A stretch of DNA of 64,000 bases, from assembly GCA_026390015.1 (NCBI GenBank), contig JAPLGS010000157.1, forward strand, positions 9,782-73,781, given 5' to 3'. Within the stretch, counting starts at the first letter, position 1. Every line of letters starts with the position of its first letter. The notes under the pieces are model-generated. The model saw only the letters and a program-made list of their open reading frames with translations. It searched no databases and had not been told where the DNA came from. A program made the position numbers and the translations under genes. Below, one piece after another: positions 24,908 to 33,908 of the stretch. Source of the stretch: Chloroflexota bacterium. GTDB lineage: Bacteria > Chloroflexota > Anaerolineae > Anaerolineales > Villigracilaceae.

Positions 24908-25042
24908 TGGTGGTTGAGTAGCGATGAGCGATAGCGAAGGGCGTATCGAAACCACCAGTGTTATGTATAAATATTATTTTAAATTTACTTATCATGTGTT
25001 GGTTTCGATACGGGTGAGAAGAGCGCTCGCCCTACTCAACCA
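24908..25042. repeat. Paired inverted REP palindromes (REPIN-like) in the trpB-trpA gap
   Basis: One copy at 24908-24957 runs TGGTGGTTGAGTAG to CGTATCGAAACCACCA. A second at 24999-25042 runs TTGGTTTCGATACG to CTACTCAACCAA in the opposite orientation. An AT-rich 41-nt spacer separates them. Each copy is itself palindromic, and together they can fold into one long hairpin in the trp mRNA. The family also occurs at 18850-18896. Confidence 0.82.
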
Positions 25043-25071
25043 ATGGAATATGAATGGAATAAGGAATCATT

Positions 25072-25845
25072 ATGAACAGAATCGAAAACGCTTTCAAAAA
25101 TAAACCGATCTTCATGCCCTATTTCCCGTTGGGATACCCTGACTTGGACACATCCATTGATGTGATCGAAGCCCTCGCACAAAATGGAGCAGACTTGATC
25201 GAAGTGGGGCTTTCCTTCTCCGATCCGCTGGCAGATGGGCCTGTCATTCAAAAGGCGACACAGGTTGCTTTGGAAAAAGGAATCACGATCAAGAAGTCGC
25301 TCGCGGCTGTTGCGGAGTTACGCAAGCGCGGCGTGACCATCCCATTTATTTTGATGGGATATTTCAATCCCATGCTGGCATATGGACTGGAGAAATTTGT
25401 CCACGATGCGCGTGAAGCAGGCGCGGATGGATTTATCATTCCCGATCTTCCGTTAGAGGAAGCGGGTGAATTTCAAACTTTGGTTGGAGACCTACCTTTG
25501 ATCCAAATGCTCGCGCCGACATCGCCGAATGCGCGCATGGAATCCATTGCGCGTCATGCGAAGGGATTTATTTATCTCGTCAGCGTAACAGGCGTGACAG
25601 GTGCACGCACAACCATTTCAGATGGGCTTGGCGATTTGATTAATCGCGTTCGTGAACATGCGAAGCAATCCGTACCAGTGTGCGTGGGGTTTGGAATTGG
25701 TACGCCCGAGCAAGCCAGGCAAGTCGGCGTACTGGCGGATGGAGTCATCGTTGGCTCGGCATGTGTGAAAACGATCGGGGAGAGTCAAGACCCGATTGAG
25801 GCGGCGCGTAAATTTGCAAAAAATTTTAGGGACGCGCTAAGATAG
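25072..25845 (+). CDS. trpA: Tryptophan synthase alpha chain
   Basis: The 257-aa TIM barrel has FMPYFPLGYPDLDTSIDVIE, catalytic Glu in LIEVGLSFSDPLADGP, ADGFIIPDLPLEEA and GFGIGTPEQARQV. It releases indole from indole-3-glycerol phosphate for TrpB. It is the last gene of the trp operon. The 169-nt distance from trpB is filled by the REP pair. Confidence 0.96.
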   Translation: MNRIENAFKNKPIFMPYFPLGYPDLDTSIDVIEALAQNGADLIEVGLSFSDPLADGPVIQKATQVALEKGITIKKSLAAVAELRKRGVTIPFILMGYFNPMLAYGLEKFVHDAREAGADGFIIPDLPLEEAGEFQTLVGDLPLIQMLAPTSPNARMESIARHAKGFIYLVSVTGVTGARTTISDGLGDLINRVREHAKQSVPVCVGFGIGTPEQARQVGVLADGVIVGSACVKTIGESQDPIEAARKFAKNFRDALR

Positions 25846-25852
25846 TTTGTCT

Positions 25853-25858
25853 TATAAT
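25853..25858 (+). promoter_or_regulatory. -10 box TATAAT, leaderless start
   Basis: A consensus TATAAT ends 6 nt before the ATG at 25865, without a ribosome site. It lies 8 nt after the trpA stop. Confidence 0.65.
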
Positions 25859-25864
25859 CATAAA

Positions 25865-27010
25865 ATGAATCCTCTAAAACAATACTTCCTCCTCGATCCA
25901 AATATTTGTTTTCTCAATCACGGTTCATTTGGCGCAACTCCGAAACCCGTCTTCGATGAATATCAACGCTGGCAGCGCGAGCTTGAAAATCAACCCGTTG
26001 AATTTATGGGCAGGCGTTTCACTGGGTTGATGGCTGAGTCCCGTGCTGTGCTTGGTGAATATCTTGGCGCTCATGCGAACAATCTGGTCTACACTCAAAA
26101 TGTGACTATTTCCATGAACATCGTTGCGCGTTCCCTAAAATTGGGTGCAGGCGACGAAGTGCTTACCAGCGATCATGAATACGGCGCAATGGATCGCACC
26201 TGGCGTTTCCTCGCGAAGGAATATGGATTTTCTTACATCAATCAACCAGTTTCTTTAACATCCAAAGAAGCCTTTATTGAATCTTTCTGGTCTGCTGTCA
26301 CTGAACACACGCGGGTAATTTTTCTGAGTCATATTACTTCACCGACCGCAGTGATATTTCCGGTAGCTGAAATTATTCAGCGCGCGCGTGCGGCGGGGAT
26401 TATTACGGTCATTGACGGCGCGCATGTCCCAGGTCAGCTTCCACTTGCTCTTGATTCTCTTGGCGCAGATTTTTACGGCGGGAATTTGCATAAATGGTTA
26501 TGTGCCCCAAAGGGCGCGGGATTTTTGTACGCCCGCCCCGAAATGCAGCAGCTATTAAAACCCCTGGTCGTTTCTTGGGGATATGAATCCATAACGCCGA
26601 GCGGCTCGGAGTTTGTAGATCATCATGAGTGGTGGGGCACGCGCGATGTCGCTGCGTTTTTATCTGTCCCTGCCGCGATTAAATTTCAACAGGAACATGA
26701 TTGGGATAAAGTACGAGTCGCCTGCCATGAACTTGCAGAAGATGCTCAGCGCAGGATTTGTGAATTAACTGGAATTGCCCCGCTTCACGCTTCTCATCAA
26801 TCTGACAGTTGGTTTGCCCAATTGACCGCCGCCCCCCTCCCAGTTGATTCTGACCTAGTTGCGCTTAAGGCGCGTTTGTATGATGAATTCCAAATTGAAA
26901 TCCCGCTCATCCCGTGGCAGGATAAAAAATTGATCCGCGTTTCCATTCAAGGATACAACTCAAAGGAAGATGTAGATCGTTTGCTTGATGCGTTATCCGC
27001 GTTGTTGTAA
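25865..27010 (+). CDS. Class V aminotransferase-family PLP enzyme
   Basis: The product (about 381 aa) begins MNPLKQYFLLDPNICFLNHGSFGATP, as in isopenicillin-N-epimerase-like and cysteine-desulfurase-like proteins. The PLP Asp is in VIDGAHVPGQLPL and the Schiff-base Lys in FYGGNLHKWLCAPKG. I prefer the ATG at 25865, placed by a TATAAT box, over the TTG at 25847. The reaction (epimerase, desulfurase or aminotransferase) cannot be fixed from sequence. Confidence 0.82.
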   Translation: MNPLKQYFLLDPNICFLNHGSFGATPKPVFDEYQRWQRELENQPVEFMGRRFTGLMAESRAVLGEYLGAHANNLVYTQNVTISMNIVARSLKLGAGDEVLTSDHEYGAMDRTWRFLAKEYGFSYINQPVSLTSKEAFIESFWSAVTEHTRVIFLSHITSPTAVIFPVAEIIQRARAAGIITVIDGAHVPGQLPLALDSLGADFYGGNLHKWLCAPKGAGFLYARPEMQQLLKPLVVSWGYESITPSGSEFVDHHEWWGTRDVAAFLSVPAAIKFQQEHDWDKVRVACHELAEDAQRRICELTGIAPLHASHQSDSWFAQLTAAPLPVDSDLVALKARLYDEFQIEIPLIPWQDKKLIRVSIQGYNSKEDVDRLLDALSALL

Positions 27011-27065
27011 ACGGAATCCAAAGTCTGGAAACTTTGTTTCTGTATTTTGTGATAAATTCATACAG

Positions 27066-28088
27066 ATGAATAAAAAACATTTTTGGCTTCCCCTTTGTTC
27101 GGTGCTGGTATTGATGTATTTGCTTGCCCAGACAAAGGATGCCTATGCCCAGCCGCAGTTTCAACAGGCGATCACTTCCCCATCGCAATTGATCAACGCG
27201 GTCAATAGTCTGCGCTTGGCGAATGGCCTGAGCGCATTAACTGTTCATCCCATCCTTAACCAGTCTGCCCAATCTCAAGCAGATTATATGGCGGCGACGG
27301 GTCAGATCACACATGCGCGCCCCGGTGGATCAACATTCACACAACAGTTGCTCGCGCTTGGATTCCCTCTTTCAGGAGATCTTTCTCTCGGCGGATTTCG
27401 CGCGGAAAATATTCTTATGGATTCGAATCCGATAGTATGGGACGGTGTACCTTCGGCCTGGCAGGATGAGCAACACATGAACACCATGCTTTCGCAAAAT
27501 TTTACTCACATCGGCGCGGGAATATCACAGAATGCTGATGGATATTATTATGCAGTCGATTGTGCCGCCGCTACTGGCTCTGGTCAAATGCAGAATTCCG
27601 CATCCGCAATTCTGACGAGTGTCCCGGCTGGTATCGATCAAGGCGTCAGCCAATTCATGGTTCCTGTGGTGATGGTGACAGCCCTTCCCAATGGTGATGT
27701 GTTCCATAAAGTTCAGTATGGACAAAGCCTTTGGAGCATTGCCATTGAATATGGAACTACGATCAAAAATATACAGGCCTTGAACAATCTTGGGGAAAAT
27801 TCAGTGATACAACAAGGACAGGAATTATTGGTGAAGAAGGCTGCCACGCAGCCAGAGCCTGCCACATTGGAAGCAACTGCTTTTATTTCTGCTACCCCGA
27901 CAATCGAAGTTACTCCTACAATTTTGATTCAAACTGCAACAATTATTCCCACGATGACGATACCCACAGAACCGCCGTCTACTACGCCGAAGAATGGAAA
28001 CTCCTCCAAATTGCTGGTTGGCATATTGATCATCGCGGCATTTGTCGGCGCGGGCGTGGCTGTTTGGTTGATCCGCGACCCAAACTAA
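27066..28088 (+). CDS. Secreted SCP/CAP-domain and LysM protein with C-terminal membrane anchor
   Basis: The 340-aa protein starts with a signal peptide (MNKKHFWLPLCSVLVLMYLL). Then comes an SCP/CAP domain (about 40-185) with LINAVNSLRLANGL and ITHARPGGSTFTQQL. A LysM repeat follows (about 213-258, VQYGQSLWSIAIEYGTTI) that binds peptidoglycan. After a Thr/Pro-rich linker there is one C-terminal helix (LLVGILIIAAFVGAGVAVWL). The ATG at 27066 follows a TAAATT box by 7 nt. It is likely an envelope protein of unknown activity. Confidence 0.85.
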   Translation: MNKKHFWLPLCSVLVLMYLLAQTKDAYAQPQFQQAITSPSQLINAVNSLRLANGLSALTVHPILNQSAQSQADYMAATGQITHARPGGSTFTQQLLALGFPLSGDLSLGGFRAENILMDSNPIVWDGVPSAWQDEQHMNTMLSQNFTHIGAGISQNADGYYYAVDCAAATGSGQMQNSASAILTSVPAGIDQGVSQFMVPVVMVTALPNGDVFHKVQYGQSLWSIAIEYGTTIKNIQALNNLGENSVIQQGQELLVKKAATQPEPATLEATAFISATPTIEVTPTILIQTATIIPTMTIPTEPPSTTPKNGNSSKLLVGILIIAAFVGAGVAVWLIRDPN

Positions 28089-28159
28089 AACTGGTCAATA
28101 CATGAAAGGTATAATCCCTTTCTTTCGTGCTGTCTATTTATCGAAAGGTAATAAAAAAT

Positions 28160-29041
28160 ATGGATATAACATTGGCATTAGGCGGCGGTGGAGCCAAGGG
28201 AAATTCTCACATTGGCGTAATTCGCCGCCTCGAAAAAGAAGGATATAAGATCCGCTCGGTTGCAGGAACTAGCTTTGGTGGATTGGTTGCTATTTTATAT
28301 GCATCAGGACTCACGCCGAATGAGATCGAGGAATTTTTCACTTCGACTGATCAAGGCAGTTTATATGCACGCGACTCGAATGATGGCCCCTCTTTGTTGG
28401 GGCTTTCCGGCGTCCGAAAATTATTGGATACGGTACTGGGCGAGAAAACTTTCAATGATCTGAAAATCCCCTGCGCTGTCACTGCCGTGGATACAAAGAC
28501 CGGCAATGAGATCGTCATCTCTGAAGGTTTTTTGAGAGACGGTGTACTTGCCACGATCGCATTGCCTGGTATTTTTCCGCCGCATCGTTTGAACGGTTGG
28601 GAACTGATGGATGGCGGCGTACTGAATCCTGTCCCTGTTTCAGTGGCGCGTATGCTTTCGCCAGATCTGCCCATCGTCGCTGTCGTTTTGAATGATCCGC
28701 TTGATATCCCAGTTCGCACGTATTCCATTCCTGTTCCATCCATACTGCCGAAGCAGATCTCAGATCGAATCCATCGGTTGCAATATGCGCAGGCCTTTGA
28801 TATCTTCATGCGCGCAGTCGATCTCAGCAGCCGCGCGCTGGCGCATTACCGCCTTGAAGCAGATGCGCCCGATATCATCGTCAGACCGAATGTTCATCAT
28901 CTTGACCTGCTAGACAAGGTTGTAGTAAAAGATGTGGCGCTGCTCGGCGAAATTGCAGTTGAAGCCATTTTGCCTGAATTAAAAAAAATTACTTCGTGGA
29001 CGAGCCGTATGAATAAAAAAATATTTGGAAGTAAAAGATGA
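28160..29041 (+). CDS. Patatin-like phospholipase (RssA/YchK type)
   Basis: The 293-aa protein has the oxyanion loop LALGGGGAKGNSHIG, the nucleophile elbow AGTSFGGL and the catalytic Asp in LMDGGVLNP, i.e. the Ser-Asp dyad of bacterial patatins. I start at the ATG at 28160, after AAAGGTAAT. An in-frame GTG at 28127 would add 11 residues. It overlaps the following small membrane-protein gene by 4 nt. Confidence 0.88.
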   Translation: MDITLALGGGGAKGNSHIGVIRRLEKEGYKIRSVAGTSFGGLVAILYASGLTPNEIEEFFTSTDQGSLYARDSNDGPSLLGLSGVRKLLDTVLGEKTFNDLKIPCAVTAVDTKTGNEIVISEGFLRDGVLATIALPGIFPPHRLNGWELMDGGVLNPVPVSVARMLSPDLPIVAVVLNDPLDIPVRTYSIPVPSILPKQISDRIHRLQYAQAFDIFMRAVDLSSRALAHYRLEADAPDIIVRPNVHHLDLLDKVVVKDVALLGEIAVEAILPELKKITSWTSRMNKKIFGSKR

Positions 29042-29265
29042 GTCGTGATCTGCGCAGTTATATCAAAGATACAAACGTGCGTCTTATCTTTGGTTCGCTT
29101 GTCTTGTTATTTATTGTCGGCGACGGCCTGATCTGGCTCATCTATGGTTTCGGAGCGGCGATCATGGGGCTGGTGTGTATGCTCGGCGCTTTCGTTCCGA
29201 TCGGGCTGATCTTCCTGCTTCTCAACTTATCTGATTGGATCGTAAAACGTGCGAACCGCGACTAA
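29038..29265 (+). CDS. Small two-helix membrane protein
   Basis: The 75-aa product has two hydrophobic segments (about 14-34 and 39-66). It ends in basic residues (VKRANRD). Its ATG overlaps the patatin stop, and its end overlaps the next gene, so it is part of a three-gene operon. I do not recognise the family. Confidence 0.7.
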   Translation: MSRDLRSYIKDTNVRLIFGSLVLLFIVGDGLIWLIYGFGAAIMGLVCMLGAFVPIGLIFLLLNLSDWIVKRANRD

Positions 29266-29908
29266 CACCGAACTTATTGAATTCAACGATTGGACTCTGC
29301 GTGTACGCGCATCCCAAACTATAAATCCGCGTTTGCTGATTCTCATTCACGGTTGGACTGGCGACGAAAACTCGATGTGGGTTTTCGCGCGTGGACTTTC
29401 AACAGATTTTTGGATGATCGCGCCGCGCGCGCCATATCCTGCGGACCCAAGTGGATTCTCGTGGCGCGCGCCTGAACTCTTGACCGAGGGCAGGTCCAGC
29501 CTCGAAGCGCTTCGACCAGCTGCTGACGGGTTGATCCGCCTCATAGACGAGTACTCAGCTTCCGTTAAGGTGGATGCGCTGCAATTTGATCTGGCAGGAT
29601 TCAGTCAAGGCGCGGCGATGGTCAATTTGGTTGCGATGCTTTATCCGCACAGAGTCCGCAAGATGGGTGTGCTGGCTGGTTTTGTTCCGGCGGGTCTTGA
29701 GGAATTAATTTCACAAAAACCACTGACAGGAAAAAATATTTTTGTGGCGCATGGCACGCAGGATAATATGGTTCCAATTGATCATGCGCGCGCGTCGATT
29801 GAGCTGCTCGAACAAGCCGGCGCGCAGGTGACGTATTGCGAAGACGAGGTCGGCCATAAAGTGAGCGCCACCTGTATGCGCGCGTTGGAAAGTTATCTGC
29901 AAGATTAA
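29249..29908 (+). CDS. Alpha/beta-hydrolase, carboxylesterase/phospholipase-like
   Basis: The 219-aa protein shows LLILIHGWTGDENSMW (oxyanion region), the nucleophile elbow LAGFSQGAAM, then HGTQDNMVP (Asp) and VGHKVS (His). This is a complete triad of the carboxylesterase/YpfH-like group. The GTG start overlaps the small membrane gene by 17 nt. The substrate is unknown. Confidence 0.85.
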   Translation: MRTATNTELIEFNDWTLRVRASQTINPRLLILIHGWTGDENSMWVFARGLSTDFWMIAPRAPYPADPSGFSWRAPELLTEGRSSLEALRPAADGLIRLIDEYSASVKVDALQFDLAGFSQGAAMVNLVAMLYPHRVRKMGVLAGFVPAGLEELISQKPLTGKNIFVAHGTQDNMVPIDHARASIELLEQAGAQVTYCEDEVGHKVSATCMRALESYLQD

Positions 29909-29984
29909 TCCATTCTCACAAGTATGTTGACGCTCTTTTAATTTGCAGGTATCCTTGCGAAAACAATTAACAAAAAAGGTGAAT

Positions 29985-31071
29985 ATGCATCGGTCGTTTT
30001 CCCGTCGTGATTTTCTAAAAGTGGCAGGTCTTGGTTTTGGCGCGCTGACGTTCAAACCTTACAAGTTTCCTCTCAAATATCTTGAGTCGTATAACGCGCC
30101 CAGGCAACTTCCACAATTTCCGAATAGCGAAATTATTGGACGGCTCGTAGATGCTACTGACGTTCGAAGCCGCCCAACGAATGATCCTGCGTTGAATACA
30201 TCCATTGGAACCCTGCCCGCCGACACATTGATCCCCTGGACGCGCGAGGTGATCGGAAGCGTGGCGGCTTTGACGAATCAGAAATATCTTGAAACTCCGC
30301 AAGGTTATATTTGGTCTTCGCGAATTCAACCCACACGAAATATTCCAAATAAACCGATCACAGAAATCCCCGCAGGCCAAGCTGGTTTTTGGGCTGAGGT
30401 GACTGTTCCGTATGTTGATCTTTCGTTGGACGGCGCGCCGATTTCGCCGTGGATCCAAAGTTTGATCCAGTTTAATTTCCCGCCGCGTGCATACTATAGT
30501 CAAGTGCTTTGGATCGATCAAGTCCGCCAGACGAATGGATTTGTGGAATACCGCTGGAATGAATCGCCGAATGGTCATGGCTATGGGTTTGGCGATATTT
30601 TCTGGGCGGATGGCGCCGGGCTAAAGGTTCTTTCTGAAGCGGATGTTGCCCCGATCAGCCCTGATATTGATCCCAAAGAAAAGAAGATCGTTGTAGATTT
30701 AACATATCAGACTCTTTCTGCCTTTGAAGGGAATCGCGAAATTTACTTTTGTCGTGTTTCCAGCGGCGCGGTCTATGACCCTGCAACCGGCGCCATCTCT
30801 GATGAACGCGCTACGCCGGTCGGTGACTTGTTAACTCACTGGAAAATTATTTCATTAAATATGAGCGGTGGCGGTTCTGCCCATTCACGGCGCGTTCTGG
30901 CATAACGATTTTGGCGAAAGGCGTTCGCATGGTTGCATCAACGTGAAACCTGAAGATGCAAAATGGATCTTCCGTTGGACGACGCCGTACATCACACTCG
31001 CACAATCTGAACAGCGTATGACATATCCCGATCATGGCACGGAGGTTACGACAACAGAACTAAAGATTTAA
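29985..31071 (+). pseudogene. L,D-transpeptidase (YkuD) with Tat-like signal, frameshifted and internally deleted
   Basis: The N-terminus MHRSFSRRDFLKVAGLGFGAL is a Tat-type signal. The first frame carries the exported region and the start of the YkuD domain (KIVVDLTYQTLSAFEG to HWKIISLNMSGG) and stops at 30905. The catalytic block HGAFWHNDFGERRSHGCINV lies in another frame, starting about 30880 and ending at 31071. Between the SGG and IHGAFWH motifs, roughly 20 residues normally present in the family are absent. A deletion plus frameshift near 30862-30880 therefore explains the break better than a single indel. As read, the enzyme would be inactive. An assembly error cannot be excluded. Confidence 0.75.
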
Positions 31072-31079
31072 TACATAAT

Positions 31080-31178
31080 GTCATTACGAGGATGCTCTTG
31101 TTCTTGTCCGAAGCAATCTCATTCCCGTGCCGGAGATTGCTTCACCGTTAAAACCAAAGGCGCGGCTCGCAACGACGC
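31080..31178. repeat. Palindromic dispersed repeat (MITE/REP-like)
   Basis: Outer arms GTCATTACGAG and CTCGCAACGAC are imperfectly complementary. Inner arms GAAGCAATCTC (31110-31120) and GAGATTGCTTC (31133-31143) are perfect. This layout is common to a widespread family of small palindromic repeats. It separates the L,D-transpeptidase from ccdA. Confidence 0.75.
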
Positions 31179-31203
31179 CATTTTTTTGTTTACGAGGTAT
31201 TAA

Positions 31204-31932
31204 ATGGGAATTTCACAAATTAGTGTTGGGCTTGCTTTTCTGGCTGGGTTGGCGTCTTTTCTGTCACCCTGTGTTTTTTCGCTGGTTCCTGCCTACATCG
31301 GCTATCTTGGCGGACTTGCCGCAGGCGGAGAGAAGAATCAAGCGGCGAATCGTTGGATCACCTTTAGTCATGGACTCGCTTTCGTGCTCGGATTCAGCAC
31401 AGTGTTTGTTGTGCTTGGCGTTTTGGCTTCGGTTGCAGGCGGCCTGCTTTTTGAAATTAGATATTGGCTGGCGAAGATCGGCGGCGTGGTTGTAGTAATT
31501 TTTGGTCTGCACATGATCGGCGTGTTCCATATTCCATTTCTTGCGTATGACACCCGCGTTCAGAAAGCGCCAGATCCGAAGATGGGATATTTATCCTCCG
31601 CGTTGATGGGCGTCTTTTTCTCAGCGGGTTGGTCTCCTTGTGTAGGGCCTGTACTCGGCACGATTCTCACGCTTGCCATCAATGGCGGATCGATCTCGCT
31701 TGGCGCGATTCTTCTTACTGCGTATTCGGCTGGCTTAGCCATCCCGTTTTTGATCGCCGCACTTGGTATCGGCTGGGTATCAAATATCTTGAAAAAATAT
31801 AGCAAAACCATGCGTTACGTGGAGATCGCAATGGGAGTCATTCTGGTGATCGTGGGCGGATTGCTTTTTACAGGCATCTTCGAATTGATCGCCCAACGCG
31901 CCCAGTTCTTCTGGTTTGATTTCGGGATCTAA
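31204..31932 (+). CDS. ccdA: CcdA-family thiol-disulfide transmembrane transporter
   Basis: The 242-aa protein has about six membrane helices. The first redox Cys is in ASFLSPCVFSLVPAYIGYLG and the second in SAGWSPCVGPVLGTIL, the CcdA/DsbD-beta signature. It carries reducing equivalents across the membrane, for cytochrome c or extracytoplasmic thiol proteins. The next gene encodes a glutaredoxin-like protein, which fits a redox role. Confidence 0.92.
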   Translation: MGISQISVGLAFLAGLASFLSPCVFSLVPAYIGYLGGLAAGGEKNQAANRWITFSHGLAFVLGFSTVFVVLGVLASVAGGLLFEIRYWLAKIGGVVVVIFGLHMIGVFHIPFLAYDTRVQKAPDPKMGYLSSALMGVFFSAGWSPCVGPVLGTILTLAINGGSISLGAILLTAYSAGLAIPFLIAALGIGWVSNILKKYSKTMRYVEIAMGVILVIVGGLLFTGIFELIAQRAQFFWFDFGI

Positions 31933-32009
31933 AGTTACCATATCCATCGTTCCGCAGATTAGATGATTATTTCGTAAAACCTGCGGGATGTTTTTGTTTA
32001 GGATTAACC

Positions 32010-33020
32010 ATGCTCAATGTCACTCTATACACCAGCAAAGACTGCAAATTATGCGATGAAGTCAAAGCAGATTTGAATGAACTGCAATCCCAATATCCGC
32101 ACCGCCTGGCGGAAGTGGATATTGAATCAGATAATGCTCTTCTCGCAAAATTTCTTGTCGAGATCCCCGTTGTGGAAGTTGGACCGTACAGCCTGAAAGC
32201 TCCCATTTCGCGCCAGAAATTGCAAATGACCCTCGGCGCGGCTTCTGACAGAAAGAATCAGTTGGAGAAACTCGGTGACCCGGAATATCAGATGAAGATA
32301 AAGAAAGGACAAAAAGTGACAACAGGAGATCGCGTCTCATTTTGGATCGCAAAACGTTATTTGCTTATGTTGAACTTGTTCATGTTGATCTATGTCGGCC
32401 TTCCATTTCTCGCGCCGACCTTGATGAAGTTGGGGGCAGAACTGCCAGCGAGAGCCATCTATCGAATATACAGCCCGCTTTGTCATCAATTTGGTTTTCG
32501 ATCTTTTTTTCTATATGGAGAGCAAGTTGTTTATCCGCTGGCCGAAGCGCACATGACGGGCATAAAAACTTTCGAGCAGGCAACAGGTATTCCAAACCTT
32601 AACGATCCATATAGCGCCACTCGTTTTGATGCGCGTAAATATACTGGTGATGAAACAGTCGGATACAAAGTCGCGTTATGCGAACGGGATGTGGCCATCT
32701 ATCTTGCGATTTTATTATTTGGGATCATGTACGGGTTGTCTGGCCGCCGAGTTAAATCTTTGCATTGGGCAATTTGGCTCCTGATCGGCATCGCGCCGAT
32801 CGGCCTGGATGGCTTCTCGCAACTCTTCAGTCAATTCAATTGGGCGTGGCTCAATTCCATTCTGCCATATCGCGAGAGCACTGTCTACTTGCGAATACTC
32901 ACCGGTTCCTTATTTGGATTTATGACTGCCTGGTTTGCATATCCAAATATTGAAGAGTCCATGAACGAAACGCGCCAGTACTATATTAAAAAATTCGCAG
33001 TCCATCAGGTTTCAAAGTAA
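32010..33020 (+). CDS. Glutaredoxin-like domain fused to DUF2085 membrane domain
   Basis: Residues 1-85 form a glutaredoxin-like fold with YTSKDCKLCDEVK (C-x-x-C) and the cis-Pro in VEIPVVEVG. The rest (about 115-336) has several membrane helices with SPLCHQFGFRSFF and LCERDVAIYLAI, the DUF2085 pattern. The fusion suggests a membrane thiol-redox or metal-related protein. The function of DUF2085 is unknown. It ends 1 nt into the pgeF start (TAATG overlap). Confidence 0.82.
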   Translation: MLNVTLYTSKDCKLCDEVKADLNELQSQYPHRLAEVDIESDNALLAKFLVEIPVVEVGPYSLKAPISRQKLQMTLGAASDRKNQLEKLGDPEYQMKIKKGQKVTTGDRVSFWIAKRYLLMLNLFMLIYVGLPFLAPTLMKLGAELPARAIYRIYSPLCHQFGFRSFFLYGEQVVYPLAEAHMTGIKTFEQATGIPNLNDPYSATRFDARKYTGDETVGYKVALCERDVAIYLAILLFGIMYGLSGRRVKSLHWAIWLLIGIAPIGLDGFSQLFSQFNWAWLNSILPYRESTVYLRILTGSLFGFMTAWFAYPNIEESMNETRQYYIKKFAVHQVSK

Positions 33021-33799
33021 TGCCTTTTCACGAACAAAATGGACTTCGCTATTATAGTTTTGATATTTTTTCCAACGCTGTCAGGCAAGGTATCTTTACC
33101 CGGCGCGGCGGCGTAAGTTCTGCTCCCTGGCATTCGCTTAATCTAGGCGGATCGGTGGGGGATGACCCCGCGCACCTCGCAGAGAATCGAAGCCGTGTAT
33201 TTCGCGCCATGGGATGTGCCCCCGATTCCTTTCCGGACGTTTGGCTGGTTCATGGAACAGAGATTGTCTACGCTGACGCAACGCCCCAGCTCGATCAGCC
33301 GCTCGCGAAAGCGGATATTATTTTTACCAATAATCCCAACGTTTCATTATTCATGCGCTTTGGCGACTGCGTGCCGATCCTGCTCCACGACCCGCAGAAA
33401 AAAGTGATCGGCATTGCCCATGCCGGTTGGGTGGGAACTGTGCGCGGCGTAGTGCAAGCCGCCGTCGAAGGAATGCAATCACATTATGGATGCAAACCTG
33501 AGAATATTATCGCCGGCATTGGCCCCTCTATTGGAGTCGATCATTACGAAGTAGGCGCGGATGTGATCTCGCAGTTTCAGGAAAAATTTACGCAAGATGC
33601 AGACCAGATGCTGCAAACCAGAAATGGAATCACCTTTCTCGATATGTGGACTGCGAACGCGATCCAACTAAAAAACGCGGGCGTCGAGCAGATCCAAATT
33701 TCGGGTGTCTGTACCGCCTGTCATTTGGACGATTGGTTCTCGCATCGCGCCGAAAAAGGCAAAACGGGTAGATTCGGCGCATTGATGAAACTTGCATAA
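33020..33799 (+). CDS. pgeF: Peptidoglycan editing factor PgeF (YfiH/LACC1 family)
   Basis: The 259-aa protein has the zinc-site segments VHGTEIVYAD, RFGDCVPILLHD and GIAHAGWVGTVRGVVQ. The C-terminal CTACHLDDWFSHRAEKGKTG is also typical. Family members remove wrongly attached L-Ser from peptidoglycan precursors or act as purine or polyphenol enzymes. Its neighbour order with yggS and yggT is common in Gram-positive-type genomes. Confidence 0.88.
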   Translation: MPFHEQNGLRYYSFDIFSNAVRQGIFTRRGGVSSAPWHSLNLGGSVGDDPAHLAENRSRVFRAMGCAPDSFPDVWLVHGTEIVYADATPQLDQPLAKADIIFTNNPNVSLFMRFGDCVPILLHDPQKKVIGIAHAGWVGTVRGVVQAAVEGMQSHYGCKPENIIAGIGPSIGVDHYEVGADVISQFQEKFTQDADQMLQTRNGITFLDMWTANAIQLKNAGVEQIQISGVCTACHLDDWFSHRAEKGKTGRFGALMKLA

Positions 33800-33908
33800 A
33801 AACGGAGTTCAAAAACCCCTGACATTGGACTCTGTAGGGTAGCCTATCTCCGTGTCGCTTCAGCAGGCTAGAGTTAAGAAAGATGCGAAGTTCTGTTAAA
33901 ATCAGATT

